Assembly: GCF_016887565.1 (NCBI RefSeq)
Contig: NZ_CP069396.1
Coordinates: 8,352,001-8,416,000, forward strand
Direction: 5' to 3'
DNA from: Archangium violaceum
GTDB lineage: Bacteria; Myxococcota; Myxococcia; Myxococcales; Myxococcaceae
DNA length: 64,000 nt
Positions within the stretch are counted from its first letter, which is position 1. Every line of letters starts with the position of its first letter. The position numbers and the translations under genes are program-made. The notes below the pieces were generated by a model, which had not been told where the DNA came from, made no database searches, and saw only the letters and a program-made list of their open reading frames with translations. Below, piece after piece: positions 47,921 to 56,522 of the stretch.

Positions 47921-48026
47921 GCCCGTCTGCCCTGGAACCGGGCGTGCGGGCTTGGACATCTCGCCAAGTGGACCGATGATGGGCCGCTGCCGCCCCTCCC
48001 CCAAGGCGGGCTAGCATGGGGAAACG

Positions 48027-49589
48027 ATGAAGAAAGCAGTCTCGGGTCGTCGGCCGGCTTCCACGCGGGAGCGCCCCCCCTCGCGCCAGAAGGTGACCGA
48101 GAAGGCCCTTCAGGCCACCAACCTCCTGCTCCAGGCGCTCACCGACGCCCACCTCGAGTTCACCCGGGGCAGCGCCGCGCACAACCTGTTCGACAAGCTG
48201 CTGCAGGTCCTGCTCGAGCTGACCCAGAGCGAGTACGGCTTCATCGGAGAGGTCCTCCGGGAGCCGGATGGCGAGCCCTACTTCCGCAGCCACGCCATCA
48301 CCAACATCGCCTGGACGGACGAGCTGCGCGAGCACGTCGCCCGTCAGATTCCCCTGGGCCTGGAGTTCCGCAACCCGCACACGCTCTTCGGCGCCGTGCT
48401 CACCACGGGTGAGATGGTGGTGGCCAACGAGCCCTCGACGGATCCCCGCCGGGGCGGCCTTCCCCCCGGCCACCCTCCCCTGCTCGCGTTCCTGGGCCTG
48501 CCCCTCAAGTTCGGCGATGAGATGGTGGGCATGCTGGGCATCGCCAACCGTCCCGGCGGCTACGGCCCCGACATCATCGAGTTCCTCCACCCCTTCGTCG
48601 CCACCTGCTGCAGCATCATCGTGGGCTGGCGCAGCGAGCGGCAGCGGCGAAGCGCCGAGGAGCTGTTGCGCCAACGGGAGGAGGAGCTGCGGCGCCACCG
48701 CTCCCAGCTCGAGGAGCTGGTGCAGAGCCGCACCGAGAAGCTGCGCTTCACCACCCAGGCCCTGGAGGAGCGGCAGGCCCAGCTCATCCAGGCCGAGCGG
48801 ATGGCCTCGCTGGGACATCTCGTGGCCGGTATCGCCCATGAGATCAACAACCCGCTGGGCTACATGACGAGCAACCTGGCCACGCTCACCCAGTACCTCT
48901 CGGTCTTCACCGAGCTGCTCGAGAACTACCGCGAGCTCGCGACGGCCGTGGGCCCGGGACTCCAGGGACCGGCGGCCGAGCTGCTCACGCGCATCCGGGC
49001 CCTCCAGGACCAGGAGGATCTCGACTACCTCCTGAGTGACGTGAAGGAGCTGCTCAAGGACTCGCGCGAGGGCGCCCAGCGCGTGGCGGACATGGTGCAG
49101 AGCCTGAAGGCCTATGTCCGGGACGACTCCGGGCAACCGGAGCTGGTCGACGTGAACAAGGAGCTGGCCACCACGCTGAAGGTGGTGTGGAACCAGCTCA
49201 AGTACCGGTGCGAGGTGAAGAGCGACTACGGGCAGATCCCCCCCATCCTCGGCCAGCCCGCCCAGCTCAACCAGGTGTTCACCCACCTGCTGCTCAACGC
49301 CTCCCAGGCCATCCCCCAGCGCGGCGTCATCCACGTCCGCACCCGCCACGAGGCGAACGAGGTGCTGGTGGACATCTCCGACACCGGGCACGGCATGACG
49401 CCGGAGGTGATCTCCAAGCTCTTCACCCCGTTCTTCACCACCCGGCCTCCCGGCAAGGGCGTGGGGCTGGGCCTGTCCATCAGCCAGGGCATCGTCTCGC
49501 GCCACCAGGGGCGGATCGAAGTGCGGAGCCAACCCGGCCAGGGCAGCACCTTCACCATCCGGCTTCCCGTCGCCAGGGACTTCTACTGA
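48027..49589 (+). CDS. GAF sensor histidine kinase, orphan
   Basis: 520 residues, soluble. A GAF domain at about 50-200 (HNLFDKLLQVLLELTQSEYGFIGEVL, LGLPLKFGDEMVGMLGIANR) leads through a coiled coil to the HisKA region with H271 (LVAGIAHEINNPLGYM) and a complete HATPase (N-box LLLNASQAI, DTGHGM, GVGLGLSI). An unusual 120-residue helical insert separates the H-box helices. No response regulator adjoins it. It is a close paralog of the gene at 52161. Confidence 0.92.
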   Translation: MKKAVSGRRPASTRERPPSRQKVTEKALQATNLLLQALTDAHLEFTRGSAAHNLFDKLLQVLLELTQSEYGFIGEVLREPDGEPYFRSHAITNIAWTDELREHVARQIPLGLEFRNPHTLFGAVLTTGEMVVANEPSTDPRRGGLPPGHPPLLAFLGLPLKFGDEMVGMLGIANRPGGYGPDIIEFLHPFVATCCSIIVGWRSERQRRSAEELLRQREEELRRHRSQLEELVQSRTEKLRFTTQALEERQAQLIQAERMASLGHLVAGIAHEINNPLGYMTSNLATLTQYLSVFTELLENYRELATAVGPGLQGPAAELLTRIRALQDQEDLDYLLSDVKELLKDSREGAQRVADMVQSLKAYVRDDSGQPELVDVNKELATTLKVVWNQLKYRCEVKSDYGQIPPILGQPAQLNQVFTHLLLNASQAIPQRGVIHVRTRHEANEVLVDISDTGHGMTPEVISKLFTPFFTTRPPGKGVGLGLSISQGIVSRHQGRIEVRSQPGQGSTFTIRLPVARDFY

Positions 49590-49685
49590 CGGACCGCTCC
49601 CTCCGCCCGCCCGCCCAGGGGCCCGCCCGCCGAGGCGCTGTCACGAAACCGGCCCATGGGCATCTGAACAAGCAGGGAGGAGTCC

Positions 49686-50294
49686 ATGCCGAACCCCCGA
49701 GACCCGAGCCGTTGGTGGAAGGTGGTGCTTGTCACCAGCGCCATCGCCCTGCCCTCGCTCGCGGCCATGCCGGAGCCGGGAAGCGCCCTGCCCTCCTTCA
49801 CGGCGGAGGATCTCCTGGGCCACGAGCACGCGAGCCGCGAGTACGCGGGGAAGGCCACGCTGCTCGTCGCCATCACGCACAAGAACGCGGGGGACGGGAT
49901 GCGGAGGTGGTTCGAGGCCGCCGATGCTCACATTCCCGGCGGCGTCCAGCGCGAGTCCCTCATCTCCCTCCATGTGCCCTTCTTCGTGGGCATCGGGACG
50001 GTGCGCCACCGCGTGAAGCAGCAGGTGCCCCAGCAGTTCTGGGACGACACCCTGCTCGACCGGGATGGTGACATGGCCAGGGTGCTGGGACTCGGCTCCA
50101 GCAAGGAGCCCTACGTCTTCGCGCTCGACGAGCACGGCCGCGTCCTGGCCGCCGTGCACGGGCCGGCCGACTCACCGGATGCCGCGCGCATCTGGTCGTC
50201 CCTCTCTACCCCGCGGGTGCCGGCGGGTACTCCCCCGGCCTCCGGATGGGATACATCTCCACCGGGCGGCGCACACGGTCCGGAAAACAAATGA
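49686..50294 (+). CDS. Exported thioredoxin-like-fold protein without active cysteines
   Basis: 202 residues with an N-terminal signal segment (KVVLVTSAIALPSLAA). The body resembles redoxin or YtfJ-like folds: FTAEDLLGHEHASREYAGKATLLVAI, then LLDRDGDMARVLGL and YVFALDEHGRVLA. No Cys pair is present, so disulfide exchange is unlikely. Good ribosome site (GGGAGGAG). Function unknown. Confidence 0.72.
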   Translation: MPNPRDPSRWWKVVLVTSAIALPSLAAMPEPGSALPSFTAEDLLGHEHASREYAGKATLLVAITHKNAGDGMRRWFEAADAHIPGGVQRESLISLHVPFFVGIGTVRHRVKQQVPQQFWDDTLLDRDGDMARVLGLGSSKEPYVFALDEHGRVLAAVHGPADSPDAARIWSSLSTPRVPAGTPPASGWDTSPPGGAHGPENK

Positions 50295-50376
50295 CGAGAT
50301 GACGCAACCCAAGCTGTGTTCGTTGCGATAATGTCACTGCCTGCTTTCTTGGCTCCTGAGACCGGAGGCTCACGCC

Positions 50377-50667
50377 ATGTGGATTGAAACCATCGTCATG
50401 CCCCGGGAAGAGCCAGCCCACTACCGCCCCGCACCCCAGCGAGACCGCACGGCCGGATACGCGGCCGCGTGCGCCATGGGTGAGCAGTTCCGGAACTCCG
50501 TGCTGAGTTACCTCCAGTCGCAGAACCTGATGGACGCGGTGAAGTGGGTCAGCGATCCGGGCAGCATCGCCATGGTCACCCTCCACTGCACCTCCCAGGT
50601 GCTGGAGGAGCTGCAGAAAGAGCCTCGCTTCGAGGCGGGCCGCTCCCTCTCGTTCACGGCCTATTGA
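50377..50667 (+). CDS. Small protein of unknown function
   Basis: 96 residues, ATG with GGAGG eight bases before it. A Pro/Arg-rich start is followed by helical and strand segments with two Cys. No family recognised. It stands alone between the exported protein and the kinase, with about 80-130 bp on each side. Confidence 0.7.
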   Translation: MWIETIVMPREEPAHYRPAPQRDRTAGYAAACAMGEQFRNSVLSYLQSQNLMDAVKWVSDPGSIAMVTLHCTSQVLEELQKEPRFEAGRSLSFTAY

Positions 50668-50800
50668 AGGTTCCGGCTGGGCTCCGGCGTGGACCCCCCT
50701 CCCCCGAGGTGGTCCCTTATCCCACATGCCTGAAGGAAGGGCCCCGGCGCACGGGAGGCCCCCGGGCAGGACGGCGGAGGTTCTGTTATTCAGGGGGACC

Positions 50801-52057
50801 ATGACGGACACGCTCAGATACGTCCCGGATGCACCCACGGACGCGACCCTGATCTCCTCGCGGCAGGACAACGTCCCCGCTCCCATGCTCTCCCGGGATG
50901 GCGCCCAGGCGGCGGCCGCCTCCGCGCGGCGCAGCACGGTCCTGCCCCGCGTGCAGTGGAACGGGGACCGGCCCGACGTGGTGCCCTTCGAGCGTGAGCG
51001 CTTCGAGGAGGTCAGCCAGCTGGGCCAGGGCGGCATGGGCGAGGTGGTGCTGCTCAAGGACCACGACATCGAGCGGATGGTGGCCCTCAAGCGCCTGCCC
51101 GAGGGCGCCGATCTGGATCGCGTGCTGCGCTTCGTGGAGGAGATCCGCACCGTCGGGCAGTTGGATCACCCGAACATCGTCCCGGTGCACGACGTCGGCA
51201 TCGACCAGCGCGGCCGGTACTTCTTCGTGATGAAGCACCTGCAGGGCGAGACGCTCGAGTCCATCATCGACAAGCTCCGCCAGGGCGACGCCGCCATGCA
51301 CGCGCGCTTCACCTTCCCCATGCGGGTGCAGGTGTTCATGGGCGTGCTCAACGCGGTGGCCTACGCGCACCGCAAGGGCATCATCCACCGCGACCTCAAG
51401 CCCGCGAACATCATGGTGGGGCCCTACGGGGAGATCACCGTGGTGGACTGGGGCCTGGCCCGGCGCGTCCGCCAGCCGGACACCGTGGCCCGGACCGCGA
51501 CCCCGGTCAGCGCCCAGACCAGCCTGCGCGAGGCCGTCTCCATGCAGACGCAGATGGGCGCCGTGGTGGGCACTCCGCTCTACATGTCCCCCGAGCAGGC
51601 CCGGGGGCAGCACGACGCGGTGGACGCGCGCAGCGACACCTACAGTCTGAGCGTGCTGTTCCACGAGTTCCTCGGCCTGCACCACTACCTGGAAGGCCGT
51701 GAGACGCTGGCCCAGGTGCTCGACGGGGTGCAGAACGTGCTCCCAGGCAAGAGCATCATGGATCCGAACCCCCTCCAACCGACCGTCCCCGCCGAGCTCG
51801 GCTGGTTCGTCATGAAGGGTTTCGCGAAAAATCCAGCGGAGCGATACCAGTCCATCGACGAGATGAAGGATGTGCTGATGCGCGTCATGGACGGGCGCAT
51901 CGACGTTCACTGCCAGCGAACCCTGCTCAAGAATGGGTTCCACAAGGCCCTCCGCCTGGTCGACCAGCGTCCGAGCGTCTTGCTGCTCGGACTCCTGGTC
52001 GTCTCCTCGCTAGTGCTCACCGGTCTGATCGACCTGATGTGGAGGCTCCTCGACTGA
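50801..52057 (+). CDS. Ser/Thr protein kinase with C-terminal membrane helix and DWG motif
   Basis: 418 residues from ATG 50801. The kinase core has GQGGMGEVVL, VALKRL, HRDLKPAN and GTPLYMSPEQARG; the metal-binding motif is DWG in place of DFG, a known variant in some bacterial kinases. An N-terminal 60-residue Ser/Ala-rich lead precedes the domain. A single helix at the end (VLLLGLLVVSSLVLTGLIDLMW) anchors it with almost nothing outside. It lies between two paralogous GAF histidine kinases. Confidence 0.92.
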   Translation: MTDTLRYVPDAPTDATLISSRQDNVPAPMLSRDGAQAAAASARRSTVLPRVQWNGDRPDVVPFERERFEEVSQLGQGGMGEVVLLKDHDIERMVALKRLPEGADLDRVLRFVEEIRTVGQLDHPNIVPVHDVGIDQRGRYFFVMKHLQGETLESIIDKLRQGDAAMHARFTFPMRVQVFMGVLNAVAYAHRKGIIHRDLKPANIMVGPYGEITVVDWGLARRVRQPDTVARTATPVSAQTSLREAVSMQTQMGAVVGTPLYMSPEQARGQHDAVDARSDTYSLSVLFHEFLGLHHYLEGRETLAQVLDGVQNVLPGKSIMDPNPLQPTVPAELGWFVMKGFAKNPAERYQSIDEMKDVLMRVMDGRIDVHCQRTLLKNGFHKALRLVDQRPSVLLLGLLVVSSLVLTGLIDLMWRLLD

Positions 52058-52160
52058 CGAGGAGGGGCACGAAGGCGGAACGGGTGTAACGCAGGGAGAT
52101 TTCAGGTAGATTTCCCACCACTCCCCGGGCTCCGTGCCGCACAACCCAAGGTTTTGTTCC

Positions 52161-54404
52161 ATGCCCTCCCTCCCCCAAGGCTCAGGTCCGGTCTCCCGGG
52201 AGCGCCCCGGTCTGGCCATCGCTGGCCAGAGCACCGCCGAGGAGACGCTACGGGCCAGCCATCAACTTCTGCGGGCCATCGCCGAGCTCCAGTCGGAGTT
52301 CATCCGAGGGAGTGAGGCGCCCGCCCTGTTCGAGCGGCTGCTCGCGGTGGTGCTGGAATTGACGGGCAGCGGCTCCGGCCTCATCGGCGAAGTGCTCCAC
52401 GCCGTCTCCCCGGCCCCTTCGCTGCAGATCCTCGCCAGCATTCCCCGCGAAGAGGGGGACGCGCTCTGGCCGCTCACCGCCCCGAGCGAGGTGAAGGAGC
52501 AGGAAGCGCATGAGCCGCGCGTGCTCGTGCACGCCATCCACGCCTCCGGCAAGCCCGTGCTGACCGAGAGCTTCCTGGGCCTGCCGCTCGACTGCGGCGG
52601 AGAGCGGGTGGGCCTGGTGATCCTCACCGGCCGCCCCGGCGGCTACGACTCCGGGCTCGTCGACTTCCTCCAGCCCTTCATCGAGGCCTGCGGCAGCATG
52701 CTGCTCGGCGGTCGCAACGAGCGGCGGCGGCGGGCCGAGCGGGAGCCGCACCGCGCCCAGGAGTCCTTCGAGGAGCGCCTGCGGATGCTGATCGACGGCA
52801 TCCATGATGGCGTGTGGGAGCTGGACCCGACCACGGGCCGGATGTTCGTCAACCGCCACTGGCTGGGCATGTTGGGCTATGCGTGGGACGAGCTGCCGCA
52901 CGACTTCTCCACGTGGGCCCTGCTGAGCCACCCCGAGGACGTGGCCGAGAGCGATCGGCTCTTCCAGGAGCACCTGGCGGGCCGCACGCCCTTCATCGAC
53001 CGGGAGCAGCGCCTGCGGCGCAAGGACGGCGAGTGGGCCTGGGTGCTGAGCCGGGCCAGGGTGGTGGCGCGCGACGAGCAGGGCCGCCCGCTGCGCATGG
53101 TGGGCACCAACGTGGACATCACCGCGCGCAAGCTCGCGGAGGAGCGCCTGCGCGCCCTGGTCCGCACCCTGCCGGACATGGTCTTCCGCCTCAGTTCGGA
53201 CGGCACCTACCTGGACTGCCAGGTCAACGACCACGAGGATCTGCTGATCCCGCCGGAGACCGTCATCGGCACCAACATCCGGCAGATGCCGATGTCGCCG
53301 CAGCTCGTCGACAAGATGTTCACGCACCTGGGGCGTGCCATCCGTGACGAGAGCCTGGAAGTCTTCGAGTACGTGCTGGAGATGCCCCTGGGCCCCCGGT
53401 ACTTCGAGGCGAGGATGTTCCGCAGCGGGCCGGACGAGGCCGTGTCCATCGTCCGCAACATCACCGAGCGCAAGCTGGCCGAGCAGCGCGTGCGCCAGCA
53501 GGAAGAGGAGCTGCGGCGCCACCGCGACAGCCTCGAGGAGCAGGTGCGCAACCGCAGCGAGCGGCTGCGTCAGGCCACGCTCGAGCTGGAGGAGCAGCAG
53601 AGCCAGCTCATCCAGGCCGAGAAGCTGGCCTCGCTGGGGCAGATGGCGGCCGGCGTCGCGCACGAGGTCAACAACCCGGTGAGCTACGTGATGAGCAACC
53701 TGGGGACGCTCGACCAGTACGTCTCGTCCATCTCCCCGCTGCTGCAGCTGCAGGGCGAGCTGGTGCACATCATGGAGTCCGGCGAGCCCGCCCCGGTGGA
53801 GATGCTCGAGCGCCTGCGCGAGCTGTGGGACCGGGCCGACGCGGGCTTCATCCTCGAGGACATGCCCGAGCTCATCGAGGAGTCGCTGTCGGGCACGCGG
53901 CACATCAAGGAGATCGCCCAGAGCCTGCGCTCGTTCGCGCGCGAGGACTCGGGAGAGCCGCAGCTGGTGGACGTGAACACGGAGCTGGCCTCCACGCTGA
54001 AGATGGTGTGGAACGAGCTGAAGTACAAATGCGAGGTGAAGCGCGACTTCGGTCCGCTGCCTCCCGTGAGCTGCCACCCCACGCAGCTGGCCCAGGTGTT
54101 CACCAACCTGCTCGTCAACGCGGCGCAGGCCATGGACACGAAGGGGGAGATCCGCATCCGCACCCGCCACGAGGGCGAGGAGGTGGTGGTGGAGATCTCC
54201 GACACGGGCAAGGGGATGACGCAGGAGACGCTCTCCAAGCTCTTCACGCCCTTCTTCACCACCAAGCCGCGGGGACAGGGCACGGGCCTGGGGCTGTCCG
54301 TCAGCTACGGCATCATCACCCGCCACAAGGGCCGCATCGACGTGCAGAGCGAGCCCGGCAAGGGCAGCACCTTCACCGTGCGCCTGCCCGCCGCGGAGCG
54401 CTGA
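52161..54404 (+). CDS. GAF-PAS-PAS sensor histidine kinase, orphan
   Basis: 747 residues from ATG 52161 (a GTG lies 27 bases upstream). Order: a GAF-like domain without a membrane anchor, a PAS domain with PAC motif (GVWELDPTTGRMFVNRHWLGMLGY, RDEQGRPLRMVGTNVDITARK), a second PAS (MVFRLSSDGTYLDCQV), coiled coil, H501 in GVAHEVNNPVSYVM, and HATPase (DTGKGM, GTGLGLSV). The same long helical insert between the H-box helices as in the gene at 48027 shows common ancestry. No partner receiver nearby. Confidence 0.92.
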   Translation: MPSLPQGSGPVSRERPGLAIAGQSTAEETLRASHQLLRAIAELQSEFIRGSEAPALFERLLAVVLELTGSGSGLIGEVLHAVSPAPSLQILASIPREEGDALWPLTAPSEVKEQEAHEPRVLVHAIHASGKPVLTESFLGLPLDCGGERVGLVILTGRPGGYDSGLVDFLQPFIEACGSMLLGGRNERRRRAEREPHRAQESFEERLRMLIDGIHDGVWELDPTTGRMFVNRHWLGMLGYAWDELPHDFSTWALLSHPEDVAESDRLFQEHLAGRTPFIDREQRLRRKDGEWAWVLSRARVVARDEQGRPLRMVGTNVDITARKLAEERLRALVRTLPDMVFRLSSDGTYLDCQVNDHEDLLIPPETVIGTNIRQMPMSPQLVDKMFTHLGRAIRDESLEVFEYVLEMPLGPRYFEARMFRSGPDEAVSIVRNITERKLAEQRVRQQEEELRRHRDSLEEQVRNRSERLRQATLELEEQQSQLIQAEKLASLGQMAAGVAHEVNNPVSYVMSNLGTLDQYVSSISPLLQLQGELVHIMESGEPAPVEMLERLRELWDRADAGFILEDMPELIEESLSGTRHIKEIAQSLRSFAREDSGEPQLVDVNTELASTLKMVWNELKYKCEVKRDFGPLPPVSCHPTQLAQVFTNLLVNAAQAMDTKGEIRIRTRHEGEEVVVEISDTGKGMTQETLSKLFTPFFTTKPRGQGTGLGLSVSYGIITRHKGRIDVQSEPGKGSTFTVRLPAAER

Positions 54405-54532
54405 GGCCCACCCGGGCCTCCGGCCGGCAGGCCGTGATGAAACCATGATGAAGAGCGGAGCCCCGCATGCGGCACGATGCGGGCCGCATCCGGATGATGG
54501 CGCTCATCCCGATGCCCGAGGTGGCCTCCACG

Positions 54533-56512
54533 ATGAAGCCCGTTCTCTCCAGTCTCCTCTGTTGTGCCCTCCTGCTCCTGTCCGCGCCGGCCCTCGCCCA
54601 GGCCCAGACCGGCACCATCCACGGCACGGTCACCGCCGCCGCCATCAACGATCCCATCCCCCTCGTGGTGGTCACCGCGAGCTCGCCCGCCCTCCAGGGT
54701 GAGCGGGTCGTGCAGACCGACGCACAGGGCCAGTACGTCCTCTCCGGGTTGCCCGCGGGCGTCTACACCCTGCTGTTCGAGCATCAGGACTTCAGAGCGA
54801 AGGCGCGTCAGAACCTCCTGCTGTCCGAGGGCGGCACCCTCCACGTGAACGTGACTTTGGAAGTCTCGACCATGGAGGAGATCGTGGTGACGAGCGGACC
54901 GGCGCCCCTCATCGACCTCGGGGCCATCGGAAGAGGCGTCAGCGGCTTCTTCGAGCGCCTCGCGGGTTCCGGCAACAAGGGAAGCCAGGGCGGCACCACG
55001 GCCAGCGGTCCCCCTCCATCCAACACGACGCCCCCCCACCAGGCGCCCCCGCCCCCCGAGCGCACCGCGCTGCCTCCCCAGCAGCCCTTCGCGGACATGT
55101 ACTTCAAGAGCTACGGGGTGAACCCCACCATCGACACCGAGGAGGAGCGCTTCTCCACCTTCTCCGTGGACGTGGACCGCGCGTCCTACGCACTCGCGCG
55201 GAGCTACCTGGAGCGGGGGGCGCTGCCCGACGAGCAGGCGATGCGGGTGGAGGAGTTCGTCAACAGCTTCGACTACGGCTACGAGAGCGACCCCGAGTCC
55301 CCCTTCAGCGTGCACGTGGAGGGCTTCCCCTCGCCGAGCCGCAAGGGCTACCACGTGGTGCACATCGGGCTGAAGGCGCGCGAGGTGAGCCGCCAGCAGC
55401 GCAAGCCCTCCCACCTCGTCTTCGTCATTGACGTGTCCGGCTCCATGGACCTCGAGAACCGGCTCGGGTTGGTGAAGCAGTCGCTGCGGCTGCTGGTGAA
55501 CGAGCTCGACGAGCGCGACCGGGTGTCCATCGCCGTCTACGGCACGACGGCGCACACGGTGCTCGGGCCCACCCGCGCCACCGAGAAGCGCAAGCTGATG
55601 GCCGCCATCGACAGCCTCGAGTCCGAGGGCTCCACCAACGCCCAGGCCGGCATCGAGCTCGGATACACCCTGGCCTCGGAGCACTTCCTGGAGGGCGGCA
55701 TCAACCGCGTCATCCTGTGCTCGGACGGGGTGGCCAACAACGGCATCACCGACGCGGACGGCATCTGGCAGCGCGTGCGCGGGCAGGCCGCCAGGGGCAT
55801 CACCCTGACCACCGTCGGCTTCGGCATGGGCAACTACAACGACGTGCTGATGGAGCGGCTGGCCCAGGTGGGAGAGGGAAACTACGCGTACGTGGACCAG
55901 CTGGAGGAGGCACGCCGCCTCTTCGTGGGCAACCTCGCCGGCACCCTCCAGGTGGTGGCCAAGGACGTGAAGCTGCAGCTCGAGTTCGACCGCAAGGCCG
56001 TGGCCCGCTACCGGCTGGTGGGCTACGAGAACCGGATGCTCGCCAAGGAGCAGTTCTCCGATGACCGGGTGGACGCGGGCGAGGTGGGCGCGGGCCATGC
56101 CGTCACCGCCATCTACGAGGTGAAGCTGCGCGAGCCCACCCCCTCCTTCGCCACCCTGCGCATCCGCTACAAGGCGCCGGAAGGGGGCGACTCGCGGCTG
56201 GTGGAGAAGGAGCTGCCCGCCAGCATCCTGCGGCCGGCGTACGGCCGCGCCGCGCCCCCCACGCGCCTGTCCTACGTGGCGGCCGCCTTCGCCGAGAAGC
56301 TGCGCGGCTCCTACTGGGTCCGCCCGCTCACCTGGTCCCAGCTCGTCTCCCTCTGGGAGGAGGTGGGCGAGCCCCTACACGACCGGCCAGACGTGGCGGA
56401 GCTCGGCTCCCTCATCCGCAAGGCCCAGACGCTCGACCGGAGGGCGGACCGCTTCGAGCAGCTCGTGCCCGTGAGCACCATGGACTTCGACCGGGTCCCG
56501 GCCATCAAGTAG
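54533..56512 (+). CDS. Exported VWA protein with receptor-like N-terminus (YfbK/DUF3520 type)
   Basis: 659 residues from ATG 54533. Signal peptide (SSLLCCALLLLSAPALAQA), then a carboxypeptidase regulatory-like domain (GTIHGTVTAAAINDPIPLVVV...YVLSGLPAGVY). After it comes EEIVVTSG, as seen at the start of TonB-dependent receptors, but no plug or barrel. A Pro-rich linker leads to a VWA domain with an intact MIDAS (FVIDVSGSMDLENR) and the YfbK-type C-terminal domain. It precedes a histidine kinase by 10 bp, so it may be functionally linked with that two-component pair. Confidence 0.88.
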   Translation: MKPVLSSLLCCALLLLSAPALAQAQTGTIHGTVTAAAINDPIPLVVVTASSPALQGERVVQTDAQGQYVLSGLPAGVYTLLFEHQDFRAKARQNLLLSEGGTLHVNVTLEVSTMEEIVVTSGPAPLIDLGAIGRGVSGFFERLAGSGNKGSQGGTTASGPPPSNTTPPHQAPPPPERTALPPQQPFADMYFKSYGVNPTIDTEEERFSTFSVDVDRASYALARSYLERGALPDEQAMRVEEFVNSFDYGYESDPESPFSVHVEGFPSPSRKGYHVVHIGLKAREVSRQQRKPSHLVFVIDVSGSMDLENRLGLVKQSLRLLVNELDERDRVSIAVYGTTAHTVLGPTRATEKRKLMAAIDSLESEGSTNAQAGIELGYTLASEHFLEGGINRVILCSDGVANNGITDADGIWQRVRGQAARGITLTTVGFGMGNYNDVLMERLAQVGEGNYAYVDQLEEARRLFVGNLAGTLQVVAKDVKLQLEFDRKAVARYRLVGYENRMLAKEQFSDDRVDAGEVGAGHAVTAIYEVKLREPTPSFATLRIRYKAPEGGDSRLVEKELPASILRPAYGRAAPPTRLSYVAAAFAEKLRGSYWVRPLTWSQLVSLWEEVGEPLHDRPDVAELGSLIRKAQTLDRRADRFEQLVPVSTMDFDRVPAIK

Positions 56513-56522
56513 ACCCGCCCTC

